Shown in pieces: positions 18,996-27,368 of a stretch of DNA of 64,000 nucleotides; the stretch's first letter is position 1; each line of letters opens with the position of its first letter. This DNA comes from an uncultured Gemmiger sp. (lineage in GTDB: Bacteria; Bacillota; Clostridia; Oscillospirales; Ruminococcaceae): NCBI GenBank assembly GCA_944388175.1, contig CALXHR010000001.1:476221-540220 (forward strand), written 5' to 3'. The notes beneath the pieces are model-generated. The model ran no database searches and had not been told where the DNA came from. It was given only the letters and a program-made list of their open reading frames with translations. A program made the position numbers and the translations under genes.

Positions 18996-19336
18996 TACTT
19001 TCGCCTCCTACTAAAATTTGTGCCTTAGGCGAGCCGATAAATTACACACGTTTCCGGGTGTTTCACTGCTTCGCATGACAAAATCCGGTGAACCGCTGTG
19101 CGCAGTTCTCCCGGAAAGAATCATCACAAAGTAGCTGAACATTGGTCCGTGCCGCAGAATGCAGCGCCGTACATATCCCTTTGTTTCCGTAATTCTTTCG
19201 CCCGGTTCTAAGATCGGACATACTCCGCGGAAAAACCCGCCTGCCCTAAGGCGTAGCGGCGGCAACCTCCCGCATCAACGCATATCGCGGCTTGCGCAGA
19301 ACGCTTGCAGCAATCTGCCCAAGCCTTTCGCAGCCG
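18996..19336 (-). promoter_or_regulatory. Long structured 5' leader of the S10 operon
   Basis: About 340 nt lie between the operon promoter and rpsJ with no convincing gene. On the minus strand, a GC-rich stem followed by GTTTTT (stem within 19237-19260, T-run 19231-19235) looks like an attenuator. The same CCGC/GCGG segment (19237-19240) can instead pair with 19227-19230, which would hide the T-run in a loop. A further interrupted hairpin (CCGG...GAACTGC/GCGGTTC...CCGG) lies at 19084-19113. Autogenous control is inferred, not shown. Confidence 0.5.
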
Positions 19337-19342
19337 TGATTG

Positions 19343-19371
19343 ATTATAGCACACGTCCCCCGGCGTTGCAA
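19343..19371 (-). promoter_or_regulatory. Main promoter of the S10-spc-alpha operon
   Basis: Reading the minus strand: TTGCAA (19366-19371), a 17-base spacer and TATAAT (19343-19348) preceded by TGC, an extended -10. Oligo-A/T tracts immediately upstream (19372-19410) resemble an UP element, as expected for a strong growth-rate-controlled promoter. Confidence 0.82.
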
Positions 19372-19541
19372 GTGTTTTTTGGGCGTTTTTCTAAATTTTT
19401 TTCTGAAATTTCTGCGTTTTGCCGAAAATCGCCCCCGCCGCCTCGCAAAGCAGCGAAGCCCATGCGGTTTTGCGCCGGGGCAGTCTGTTTCGTAGTATAC
19501 ATTATGTATATTTTCTTAAAAAAATACAAATCGGCGTCGCG

Positions 19542-20675
19542 TTATGGCAGTTCCCGCCTGTGCCAGCCGCCAGCATCCTTGACCCAGAGGGTCGTGCCCT
19601 CCCAGGCAACGCCCGGTTCCGCGCAGGGGATGACCTCGGCGCCGGTGGAATCCAGCAGGCCCCAAGTGTCGCCGCGGCGCACGGCCGCATAGCCGTTTTG
19701 CAGCGGCGCGGCATAGAGCGGCGCTGCAGTAAAGTCCCCGGTGTCGGGGTCGCGGGTGCGGTCGTAGGTAGCGTCGTAGACGGCATCGGTCACCGGCTCC
19801 TGGCTGTCGCGGCCCAGGTAAGCCCACGAACCGCTGGTCAGCCGGATGGGGGCCAGCGCTTCGTCAAAAAAGAAGCCGGCAAGCTGTACGTCGCGGGGGC
19901 TGTACAGGCTTCCCGCACGCGACGCATACTGGTAAATGATCTGACCGTCGTCCATCTCCGTTACGACCGGGTCGGAGGGATAAAACGGGTCCGAGGGAGA
20001 GGGCGGGTAGAGGGAGTCCTCCCCTGTTTCCTGCACTTCATGTACCGTGCTGACCGGAAGCGGGTCGCCGTAGGCAGCCCACATTTCTTCGGTGATCTCC
20101 TGGAAGGTGCCCGGACCGTCCGGCTCCACATAGACCCGCAGCGCCCCGGGGTCGTAGGCATGGACATCCCTGCCGGGGGCATCCAGATCGTACACGAAAC
20201 GGACCTGTACCCCGCCATGCCCGCCGCAGATCGCAGGCTCGCCCCCGGCGTCCAGGCGGGCCGTGAGCTCGTCGATCTCCGCCCAACTCATGCCGGTAAC
20301 ATCCCAGATCCAATGCTGCCCGCAGCTGCTCACCGGCGTATCGGCCCGGCAGGGCAGCAGTTCGGTGCCGTCAGCGCGGATCAGCCCCCATTTGCCGTCT
20401 TTGCTGACGGTAAAGTACCCCTCAAGGGCGGTGGACGGCACGGCGTCGTGCACCGCCACGCTGCGCATCTCGTCGTAGTCCAAACCGGGCTCCGGCGTGG
20501 GACTGGGGGCCGGCGCGGGCTGCAGCGTCGCGGTGGGCGCGGGCGTCGCCGCTGGGGCGGCGGATGCCGCGGGCGCAGGCGTGGCGGCAGGCTGCGCCGG
20601 GGCGCAGGCCGCCAGCAGCGCGGCGGCCAGGGCCAGCGCGGGCAGGGCGCGAACGGTTTGCAGGCGGCGTTTCAT
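19542..20675 (-). CDS. WG-repeat-like lipoprotein
   Basis: 377 residues. The signal peptide MKRRLQTVRALPALALAAAL ends in a lipobox LAAC at about residue 24, so the protein should be anchored outside the membrane. An Ala/Pro/Thr-rich linker follows. The body holds KWGLIRADGTELLPC and TWGLLDSTGAEVIPC, two WG/KWG-type repeats found in surface proteins of gut Firmicutes. Function unknown. AGGAGG lies 6 bases before the ATG at 20675. The first ~145 bases are nearly identical to the next gene upstream, so the pair arose by duplication or gene conversion of the export cassette. Confidence 0.8.
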   Translation of the reverse strand: MKRRLQTVRALPALALAAALLAACAPAQPAATPAPAASAAPAATPAPTATLQPAPAPSPTPEPGLDYDEMRSVAVHDAVPSTALEGYFTVSKDGKWGLIRADGTELLPCRADTPVSSCGQHWIWDVTGMSWAEIDELTARLDAGGEPAICGGHGGVQVRFVYDLDAPGRDVHAYDPGALRVYVEPDGPGTFQEITEEMWAAYGDPLPVSTVHEVQETGEDSLYPPSPSDPFYPSDPVVTEMDDGQIIYQYASRAGSLYSPRDVQLAGFFFDEALAPIRLTSGSWAYLGRDSQEPVTDAVYDATYDRTRDPDTGDFTAAPLYAAPLQNGYAAVRRGDTWGLLDSTGAEVIPCAEPGVAWEGTTLWVKDAGGWHRRELP

Positions 20676-20746
20676 ACATGACCTCCTGTTCCTGCGGCGC
20701 ATCGAACTTTGCGGATGCACCTTATACCTCTTATATAGAGGGACCT

Positions 20747-22701
20747 TTACACGGCCAATTCGATCTCGGCCACCCGCCAGCCGTCGGCGGCGGGCGCCAG
20801 GCGGATGGTATGCCACACCGCCTGCACCGGCGCGGCCCCGTCGTCGAGGAGGTCGGCCTGTGTGCCGCGCTCCAGCCCCAGCAGGCCAAAGACGATGCTG
20901 CCGTCCGGCTGCGTTTGGGGCGCGGTGCACAGCTGCGCCAGCACCAGCAGGTTCGCGCCGCGCGCGCCGTTGCCAAAGCAGAGTTCGTCGTTTTCGCCGG
21001 GCAGGTAGCCGGTATAATATCCGTTTTGTTCGTCGTACCCGCCGCTGGCGTAGGCTGCGGCCAGTTCCGGGGTAAAAATCTGCTCCAGGTGGGCTTTGAG
21101 TTCGCTGTAGCGGGTAAACCGCGCGCCCTCGGCCGCGCGGTTGAGATTTTCCTCCTGCCCGGGCACCGGCTCCGCCGGGAAATACCCAAGGCGGACGTTG
21201 TAATGCCACAGGAAGTCCAGCGCTTCGGCCACCGTGACGGCCGCCTGGTGGTCAAGCTGTGCGGGTAGGCAGTAGCGGTGGATGCCCTGGTAATCCTCCC
21301 ACGGGAGGTGGATCTGCACCACCCGCTGGGTGGTATCAGGCACCGGATAGCCCGGGTTGATCAGCAGCGTGCCAGCGCCGAGCAGGCCGTTTTCATCGGG
21401 CTGCACCTCGGGGTTCAGCGCCTGCAGGTCCGCCGCCGGGACGCCAAACCGTTCGGCGGCCTGCTGCCAGGTCAGCCCGCCGCCGTTTTCCGTGCCGGTC
21501 AGGTTGACTACCAGCGGCAATGCAGCCGGCAGGGGCTGCCCGTTTTTCAGGCGGACGCGCGTCTCCCAGGTCTGATACTCCGGCGTTTTGTCGCCGCCGG
21601 TCCAATCGGCGCGCAGGATGGCCCAGCTGCCGTCGCCGTTGGCGCGCATCGTGTACGTCACCTGCTGGCCGGGCTGCATCCACAGCGCGTTGGCCCCGCG
21701 GGCGATGGTCAGCGCGGCGGTGCCGTCGGCGTTTTGGGTGAAAGCGGTCATGCGCTGGTTGCGGCCGGTGTAACCGGGGCTGGCGGCGAGGTCAAAGGTG
21801 TCGGTCGCTTCCTCGTAGATCGCGCCGTAATCCTCCTGCGTGAAAGCCGCGGCCGAGCGGTGCTGGAAGAAATACGGAGTGACGCCGAACGCGTCCTGCG
21901 CTTGCTGCGCCAGTTCTTCGCCGGACCAGGCGGCGACGGCCGGTTCCAACCCGCGGCCGGACGCAAAGCCCGCCAGATAGTAGGCAGTCGACACCGGGGG
22001 CAGGTCGTCGACGTTCTGCCAGGGCTGGGTGGTGACCCAGGTGCGGAAACTGTTGACCGCGGTATACGCGCTGCCGCTTTGGGGCAGGTAGCTGACCTGC
22101 GGCACCAGCGCTTCCACGCAGCCGGAAGCAGTATAAAACCCGTTGCCGAACGTTACGGCATAGGTGGTGACGCCGGCGGGCAGCGGTGTCGCGCCGGGGT
22201 CGGCGACCGAGATCGTCAGCCACAGCGGCTCCCCTGCCCCGCCGCCGGAGAACGCGACGCCCTCCACCGTCAGACCGGTCAGGTCGGCAAAGGGAAAGAC
22301 GTCGTCCCGGCTTTCCCTGCCGCTTGCCGGCGGGTGAAGGTATCGGGGTAAAAATCACAGGCCTGCGCCGCCGCGTGGGCGTCCCCGGTATAGAGCGCCG
22401 CCGCCAGCGCATAGGCGTTTTGCAGGCAGGTCTCGGCGTCGGTGTACATCGAGTCCAACTCCTGCTGCGTATAGCCGCACCCTGCCACCGCGGCCACCGC
22501 CTGCGCGTAGTCCGGGCAGCCTGCCGGGGCAGCCACCGGCGCGGGCTGCGGCATCGCGGTGGGCGCGGGGGTACCCGCCGGGGCGGCGGATGCCGTGGGC
22601 GCAGGCGTGGCGGCAGGCTGCGCCGGGGTGCAGGCCGCCAGCAGCGCGGCGGCCAGGGCCAGCGCGGGCAGGGTGCGAAGAGGTTGCAAGCGGCGTTTCA
22701 T
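20747..22701 (-). pseudogene. Frameshifted LysM-like lipoprotein gene
   Basis: The frame from ATG 22701 (AGGAGG upstream) encodes the same lipoprotein signal and Ala/Pro linker as the neighbouring gene, then a body ending at a stop at 22279. The body continues in another frame from about 22330 to 20747 with DDVFPFADLTGLTVEGVAF, a LysM-like stretch (LTWQQAAERFGVPAADLQAL) and a C-terminal region starting near YCLPAQLDHQ. One extra C in the CCCG at about 22330-22334 would join both halves in frame. It is either a recent inactivation or a sequencing error. If intact, a ~650-residue lipoprotein. Confidence 0.72.
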
Positions 22702-22853
22702 GGGGCAGGACCTCCTTTTATGCGGCGGCAAACGGGCTGTTGGTTCCAGTATACCACAAAATGTTCCTGCGCGGCAGGCGGCAGAAGGGTTTGCGGTAAA
22801 ATTTACGCCCCGCGCCGCAGACCCCGGCGCACACGGCCGGGGGTATCTTTTCC

Positions 22854-22882
22854 TTGACGCGGCAGGCCCGGTCCCCTATAAT
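22854..22882 (+). promoter_or_regulatory. Promoter of the DegV gene
   Basis: TTGACG (22854-22859), 17-base spacer, perfect TATAAT (22877-22882), 45 bases upstream of the DegV start. Confidence 0.85.
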
Positions 22883-22927
22883 AATGGTAAAAGACTGGTA
22901 AAACCAGATAAAAGGAGGCACTGCCGT

Positions 22928-23767
22928 ATGTCTTGGATGATCGTATGCGATACTTCCTGCGAGATCCGAGCTTTGGAACATCCCGCCCCCGGGGTGCAGT
23001 TTGCCCTGGCCCCGTTCAAAATCCGCATCGGCACGCGCGAATACGTGGACCTGCCGACGCTGAACGTGCCGCAGATGTTGCAGGCCATGACCGATTACAA
23101 CGGCGCCAGCACCAGCGCCTGCCCCAGCCCCGAAGAATGGGCCGAATATTTTTTGCAGGCCGACCAGGTCATTGCGATCACGATCAGCAGCAATCTTTCG
23201 GGCAGTTACAACGCGGCGCTCTCGGCCCGGCAGATGGTGCTGGACGAGCACCCCGAAAAGAAGATTTTCATTTTGGACACGCTGAGCTGCGGCGGCGCGC
23301 TGGGCGATGCCGCCGAGCTGGCCAACAAACTGATTGGCGAAGGGCTCGACTTTGACGACGTCTGCTTTGCGCTGCAAAAATTTGCCGAGACGACGCATAT
23401 CCTGTTTGCACTGGCCAGCTTTGACAACCTGGCCAAAAACGGCCGCGTGAGCAAGGTCGTAGGCTTTATTGCCGGGCGGCTGAACATGCGCGTGCTGGGC
23501 CGCCGCACCCACGACGGGCGCATCGACTTTTTCTACAAGACGCGCGGCGAGACCCGCGTGCTGGCCAAAATTCTGGAACAGATGGACGCCGACAAATACG
23601 ACGGCGTGCACCCGGTGTTCATCAGCGAGTGCAACAACCAGAACGCCGCCAGCCTGCTGGAGCATGGCATCCACGCCAAATGGCCGGATGCCAAGGTGCG
23701 CATTTTGCCCTGCGCCGGGCTGTGCAGCTTTTACGCACAGGACCAGGGCATCATCATCACCTACTGA
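22928..23767 (+). CDS. DegV family fatty-acid-binding protein
   Basis: 279 residues. The DegV fold binds a fatty acid and in Firmicutes serves as the FakB-type partner of fatty acid kinase. Seen here: N-terminal IVCDTSCEI, GASTSACPSPEEW (the T/SS-type loop), ITISSNLSGSYNAAL (the conserved S-x-LSGTYQ-like signature) and the domain-2 RVSKVVGFIAGRL. AGGAGG is 7 bases before the ATG at 22928. Monocistronic, between its own promoter and terminator. The exact lipid partner cannot be told from sequence. Confidence 0.88.
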   Translation: MSWMIVCDTSCEIRALEHPAPGVQFALAPFKIRIGTREYVDLPTLNVPQMLQAMTDYNGASTSACPSPEEWAEYFLQADQVIAITISSNLSGSYNAALSARQMVLDEHPEKKIFILDTLSCGGALGDAAELANKLIGEGLDFDDVCFALQKFAETTHILFALASFDNLAKNGRVSKVVGFIAGRLNMRVLGRRTHDGRIDFFYKTRGETRVLAKILEQMDADKYDGVHPVFISECNNQNAASLLEHGIHAKWPDAKVRILPCAGLCSFYAQDQGIIITY

Positions 23768-23792
23768 GCGCTCCCCTGCCCCGTATACACAG

Positions 23793-23826
23793 CGCCCCGC
23801 AGCCACAAACGGCCGCGGGGCGTTTT
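23793..23826 (+). terminator. Terminator of the DegV gene
   Basis: CGCCCCGC (23793-23800) pairs with GCGGGGCG (23815-23822), followed by TTTT. It lies in the 64-base gap between convergent genes. Confidence 0.8.
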
Positions 23827-23831
23827 CCTTG

Positions 23832-24806
23832 TTATGCTTCGGGGGGTGCAGCCTGGGCGTCGCGCGCCTGCCGGCGGCGCAGGCGCTCCACAAAGGCGGC
23901 GCGCTGCTTTTTCCAGCGGGCGTCGGCTTCCGGCGTGGGCGGGCAGGTGCAGCGGGCGAAACTCCAGTGCAGCCCGTCCCGCCGGCTGAGTTTGAACCGC
24001 ACGTACCAGTGCCCGCAATAGGGGCATGTGCTGCGGGTATAGTAGCCGGTGTTGCCGCGCTTGAGCCAGATTTCGTCATGCGTCAGGCGCGCGCCGCACT
24101 CGGGGCAAAAAACCGCGTTGAGTTCCTCGGCATTGCGGTAGTCGTCGTGGTCCAGGCGGTCCATGAACACCCGAACGTCCCGCGCCGCGGCGTCAGCATC
24201 CAACAGGGCTTCGCGCAGCTGTTCTTCCTCCGTCGGGTAGGTGGCCAGGCCTTCGGCCAGCGGCAGTTTGCGGCAGATTTTTGCGGTGTACAGCGCGTCG
24301 TCCAGCGCGTGGTGGAACGGCTCCTCCTTGGGGATGCCCAGGCGGTCGACGACGCTTTCCAGCGTCATGCCCTCACCCTCTTTGCGCGGGTAGGTCTGCA
24401 AAAAGAGCCGCTGCAGATCATACCAGTGCGCGGGCCAGCGCTCGTCCAGGCCGACGAGGAACAGGTTCTGTTTCAGCACCGGCACGTCGTCCAGGCCCCA
24501 TTCAGCCAGTTCAGCGTCGGGGCCGGCCCAGTCGATGAATTTTTGCAGCCCCTCGCGCATCGGCAGGCCGCTGTCCAGGTCGCCCTGCGACAGGCCGGTG
24601 ACCTTGGCGATGTGGTGCTGCAATTTGCGGAAGATGCGCGGGCGCAAGTTGACTTCAAAGGTATCCAGCACGTCGCCGCGCGCGTTGATGCGCACCGCGC
24701 CGATCTGGATGATCTCGCCGCGCAGCGTCAGTTCGGCGCCGTGGTAGGTAAAGGTCTTGGGCTTATAGCCGATGTTCCATTCCAGGTCAAATACGATCAG
24801 GTTCAC
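23832..24806 (-). CDS. DEDDh-family 3'-5' exonuclease with C-terminal zinc ribbon
   Basis: 324 residues. The exonuclease domain shows the acidic DxE motif (IVFDLEWN), a second Asp (EWGLDDVPVL) and the HxAxxD motif (FHHALDDALYT), the catalytic set of DnaQ/KapD-like nucleases. The C-terminus adds a CPEC...CPYC zinc-ribbon and a basic helical tail (RRRQARDA), which suggests nucleic-acid binding. It follows the HAD gene by 4 bases, so the two are an operon. Substrate (RNA or DNA) is unknown. Confidence 0.82.
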   Translation of the reverse strand: MNLIVFDLEWNIGYKPKTFTYHGAELTLRGEIIQIGAVRINARGDVLDTFEVNLRPRIFRKLQHHIAKVTGLSQGDLDSGLPMREGLQKFIDWAGPDAELAEWGLDDVPVLKQNLFLVGLDERWPAHWYDLQRLFLQTYPRKEGEGMTLESVVDRLGIPKEEPFHHALDDALYTAKICRKLPLAEGLATYPTEEEQLREALLDADAAARDVRVFMDRLDHDDYRNAEELNAVFCPECGARLTHDEIWLKRGNTGYYTRSTCPYCGHWYVRFKLSRRDGLHWSFARCTCPPTPEADARWKKQRAAFVERLRRRQARDAQAAPPEA

Positions 24807-24810
24807 GGGT

Positions 24811-25629
24811 TCAGCGCTCCTCCTGCAAAATATAGCGTTCCACGGCCAGGCCGACGCCGTCGTGGTCGTTGTCGGCGGTGACGAACGCCGCGGCCGCTTT
24901 CACCGGCGGCTGGGCGTTGCCCATCGCCACGCCCAGGCCCGCGTAGCGGATCATCGGCAGGTCGTTCCAGCCGTCGCCGCAGGCCATCAGGTTTTGCGCC
25001 GTCAGGCCCTTGTGGCGCAGCAGCAGTTCCAGCGCGGCGGCCTTTTCCACATGCAGGGGCATCGTCTCGATAAAAAACGGCTGTGAGCGGTAGATGGAAA
25101 GCCGGCCGGCAAATTCCTGCTGCATCAGTTCCTCCACGTGCGGCATATCCACCGGGTCGCCGGTCAGCAGCAGTTTGTGGATGGGCCAGCGGATTTCTCC
25201 CGGCAGGTCGGAGACTTCGCGCACCGGAATTTTGTTGATGCGCGCTTCCTCCTGCACATAGGGGCTGGCGGCGTGCTCGGTCACGATGCCGCCGGCGTCA
25301 TAGGTCAGCACCACGGTGTTCCAGTAGCGGCTGAAGGTGCATACCGGCTCGATGAGTTCGGACGGGAACGCCCGGCTGACCAGCGTCTCGCCGGTGCGGC
25401 AGTCAATGACCTTGCCGCCGTTGTAGCTTAAAATGCAGCCGCCGGTTTTTTCCAGTTCCAGTTCGCGCGCCAACGGCCAGATGCCCACCGTCGGCCGGCC
25501 GCTGGCCAACACAATGCAGACGCCGCGGCGCGCCGCCTGCTGCAGCGCCGCTTTGGTGCGCGGCGTGATGATCTTGTCGCGGTTGGTCAGCGTGCCGTCC
25601 AGATCCAGTGCCAACACTTGGTATTGCAT
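24811..25629 (-). CDS. Cof-type HAD-IIB phosphatase
   Basis: 272 residues. Motif I is LDLDGTLTN, motif II VLASGRPT, motif III K in IHKLLL, and motif IV GDGWNDLPMIRYAG, all HAD signatures, with a C2B cap between motifs II and III. Such enzymes dephosphorylate sugar phosphates or flavin precursors; the substrate is not predictable. The start ATG 25629 has a GGGGGCGA site. First gene of a two-gene operon with the exonuclease. Confidence 0.9.
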   Translation of the reverse strand: MQYQVLALDLDGTLTNRDKIITPRTKAALQQAARRGVCIVLASGRPTVGIWPLARELELEKTGGCILSYNGGKVIDCRTGETLVSRAFPSELIEPVCTFSRYWNTVVLTYDAGGIVTEHAASPYVQEEARINKIPVREVSDLPGEIRWPIHKLLLTGDPVDMPHVEELMQQEFAGRLSIYRSQPFFIETMPLHVEKAAALELLLRHKGLTAQNLMACGDGWNDLPMIRYAGLGVAMGNAQPPVKAAAAFVTADNDHDGVGLAVERYILQEER

Positions 25630-25660
25630 ACAGTCGCCCCCGGGTGCATAGTTTGCCCTT

Positions 25661-25689
25661 ATTGTACCGTAAACGCGCCGAATGTGCAA
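25661..25689 (-). promoter_or_regulatory. Promoter of the HAD-exonuclease operon
   Basis: On the minus strand TTGCAC (25684-25689), 17-base spacer, TACAAT (25661-25666). It lies back to back with the mntP promoter. Confidence 0.75.
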
Positions 25690-25698
25690 GATGCGCGC

Positions 25699-25727
25699 TT
25701 GACAACGCCACGCCCCCATGGTAAGAT
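25699..25727 (+). promoter_or_regulatory. Promoter of the mntP riboswitch transcript
   Basis: TTGACA (25699-25704), 17-base spacer, TAAGAT (25722-25727), ending about 8 bases before the riboswitch aptamer. Confidence 0.78.
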
Positions 25728-25734
25728 ACCCCCA

Positions 25735-25836
25735 GAGTAAGGGAGTAGTCGGCGCCGTGTGGAGCAGATGCGGCGCAGTTCTGCCAACACATTGGGCCGC
25801 ACGGCCCTGGCTTGACTTGAAATGACGAGACTTACC
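25735..25836 (+). ncRNA. yybP-ykoY manganese riboswitch aptamer
   Basis: The P1 strand GTAAGGGAGTAGTC pairs at its base with CTTAC near the 3' end. The conserved internal loops are seen as CTGCCAACAC and GACGAGACTTACC, the hallmarks of the yybP-ykoY Mn2+-sensing family. It directly precedes mntP, a manganese exporter known to be controlled by this class. Expected behaviour is ON with Mn2+, because P1 uses bases (25831-25836) that the terminator also needs. Confidence 0.85.
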
Positions 25837-25871
25837 TGTTCCGCCAACTGCGGGGCAGGTAGGTCTTTTTT
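25828..25871 (+). terminator. Riboswitch-controlled intrinsic terminator
   Basis: AGACTTACCTG (25828-25838) pairs with CAGGTAGGTCT (25856-25866, one G-U) and is followed by six T. It overlaps the aptamer P1 3' strand, so the two folds exclude each other. Confidence 0.82.
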
Positions 25872-25911
25872 GTTTCGGGCCGCGCCGTCACACAAAACGG
25901 AGGAATTGTTT

Positions 25912-26469
25912 ATGTCGTTGCTCGATCTTATCCTGATCGCGGTCAGTCTCTCGATGGATGCGTTCGCGGTCTCCATCTGCAAAGGGCTTTCGGTGCGCAG
26001 CGTCAGCGCCCGCCACGCGCTGGCCTGCGGGCTGTGGTTCGGCGGGTTCCAGGCGTTGATGCCGGCGCTGGGGTATTTCCTTGGCGGGCAGTTCTCGGCC
26101 TGGCTGACCCGGTTTGGCCCGTGGGTGGCGTTTTTGCTGTTGAGCATCATCGGCGCGAACATGGTCAAGGAGAGCTTTGGCGCGGACGAAGCCCTCAACG
26201 ACGACTTCTCGCCCGCCGCGATGCTGCCGCTGGCCATTGCCACCAGCATCGACGCGTTTGCCATCGGCGTCAGCTTTGCCGCCATGCAGGTGCGCATCGT
26301 GCCGGCCGTGGCGCTCATCGGCTGCATCACCTGCGCGCTGTCGGCGGTGGGCGTCAAGGTCGGTGCGGTGTTCGGCGCCAAATACCGCGCCCTGGCCGAG
26401 CGTGTGGGCGGCGCGGTGCTGATCGCCATCGGCCTGAAAACGCTGATGAGCGGTATGGGTATGCTGTAA
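25912..26469 (+). CDS. mntP: Manganese efflux pump MntP
   Basis: 185-residue inner-membrane exporter with six hydrophobic segments in two homologous halves. The repeated acidic motif occurs as SLSMDAFAVSICKG and ATSIDAFAIGVSF, the paired Asp sites of the MntP family. Protects against Mn excess. AGGAG-type site before ATG 25912. Transcribed behind the manganese riboswitch and terminator. Confidence 0.94.
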   Translation: MSLLDLILIAVSLSMDAFAVSICKGLSVRSVSARHALACGLWFGGFQALMPALGYFLGGQFSAWLTRFGPWVAFLLLSIIGANMVKESFGADEALNDDFSPAAMLPLAIATSIDAFAIGVSFAAMQVRIVPAVALIGCITCALSAVGVKVGAVFGAKYRALAERVGGAVLIAIGLKTLMSGMGML

Positions 26470-26479
26470 AATACAAGGG

Positions 26480-26516
26480 GGCCGGGGCGCGCAGACTTGC
26501 GCACCTCGGCCTTTTT
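26480..26516 (+). terminator. Terminator of mntP
   Basis: GGCCG (26480-26484) pairs with CGGCC (26507-26511), with an inner GCGCA/TGCGC stem and a following run of T. Confidence 0.78.
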
Positions 26517-26547
26517 ATCGGTACATCGCCTGTAAACGGAACGTCGG

Positions 26548-26575
26548 TTGCCATTTTGCGCATTCGTGCTATACT
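26548..26575 (+). promoter_or_regulatory. Promoter of the XRE-membrane regulator
   Basis: TTGCCA (26548-26553), 16-base spacer, TATACT (26570-26575) preceded by TGC (extended -10). Confidence 0.7.
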
Positions 26576-26596
26576 GTGGGCAAGGAGGTGGCCCCA

Positions 26597-27229
26597 ATGG
26601 ATGCCCCTACGTTTGGCGCCTTTTTGGCCGAGACACGCCGCGCCCGCGGCCTGACCCAGCGCGACCTGGCCGAACGGCTGCATGTGACCGACAAGGCCGT
26701 CAGCCGCTGGGAGCGCGGCGTCGGCCTGCCCGACATCAACACGCTGGAACCGCTGGCCGACGCGCTGGGCCTGACGTTGAGCCAGCTCATGCACGCCGAC
26801 CGCGGCGGCTCTGCCGCACAGCCCACGCAGACGCTGGCCGAGTTTTTTGCCCTGATGACGCCCGCGCAGATCGCCTGGACCGATGTGCGCCGGGCGATCT
26901 TTTGGCTGACGATCGGGTTGGCGGTGTGGGCGCAGTGCACGCTGCCGTGGCAGGTCGCCATCCACTGGCATTGGGCAGACGGGGCCTGGCACCCCGACGG
27001 CGCCGTCCCCGGCTTGTTGGCGTACCTGGGCTGTATCGCCCTGTGCGCCATGCTGCTGTGGTTTTGGCAGGGCTGGCAGCGCAATGTCATGGACGCGGCG
27101 GCCCTCGCGTGGCTGCGAGCATTCCACCCGCGGCTTGGCGCGGCCATGCAGCTTGCCTTGCAGATGTTTTGGATGGCCTGGGCGCTGGCCCCGGCGCTGT
27201 GCATAGCGATGATCTTGCTGTTGAACTAA
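26597..27229 (+). CDS. XRE-family regulator with C-terminal membrane segments
   Basis: 210 residues. The N-terminal helix-turn-helix (GLTQRDLAERLHVTDKAVSR WERG, broken here for length) is of the class typical in Firmicutes; the C-terminal half holds three hydrophobic helices (IFWLTIGLAVWAQCTL, GLLAYLGCIALCAMLLWFW, LALQMFWMAWALAPALC). A membrane-tethered DNA-binding protein is inferred. Start ATG 26597 with AAGGAGG. Targets unknown; no adjacent operator is obvious. Confidence 0.82.
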   Translation: MDAPTFGAFLAETRRARGLTQRDLAERLHVTDKAVSRWERGVGLPDINTLEPLADALGLTLSQLMHADRGGSAAQPTQTLAEFFALMTPAQIAWTDVRRAIFWLTIGLAVWAQCTLPWQVAIHWHWADGAWHPDGAVPGLLAYLGCIALCAMLLWFWQGWQRNVMDAAALAWLRAFHPRLGAAMQLALQMFWMAWALAPALCIAMILLLN

Positions 27230-27278
27230 AGCCGCCTTGGGCAGGCCTAACGCGTGTATGAATATACCCGCACATAAG

Positions 27279-27310
27279 CAGCCCCGGCACTGAAAACAGT
27301 GCCGGGGCTG
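27279..27310. terminator. Perfect 14-bp palindrome, bidirectional terminator candidate
   Basis: A 14-bp perfect stem with an AAAA loop lies between convergent genes. The T-runs on both sides are short, so termination efficiency is uncertain. Confidence 0.6.
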
Positions 27311-27368
27311 TTACCTATGTCGTTCAAAAATTCCTGCTGTCATTTTGCATCCGCTTGCTCGACGCTTA

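Noticed and set aside
19011-19265. 84-codon frame in the S10 leader
   Set aside because: Lies in a structured leader, no ribosome binding site; better explained as untranslated RNA.
20703-21209. N-terminal extension of the WG-like lipoprotein frame
   Set aside because: The lipoprotein signal with AGGAGG starts at 20675; upstream sequence is the neighbouring gene in another frame.
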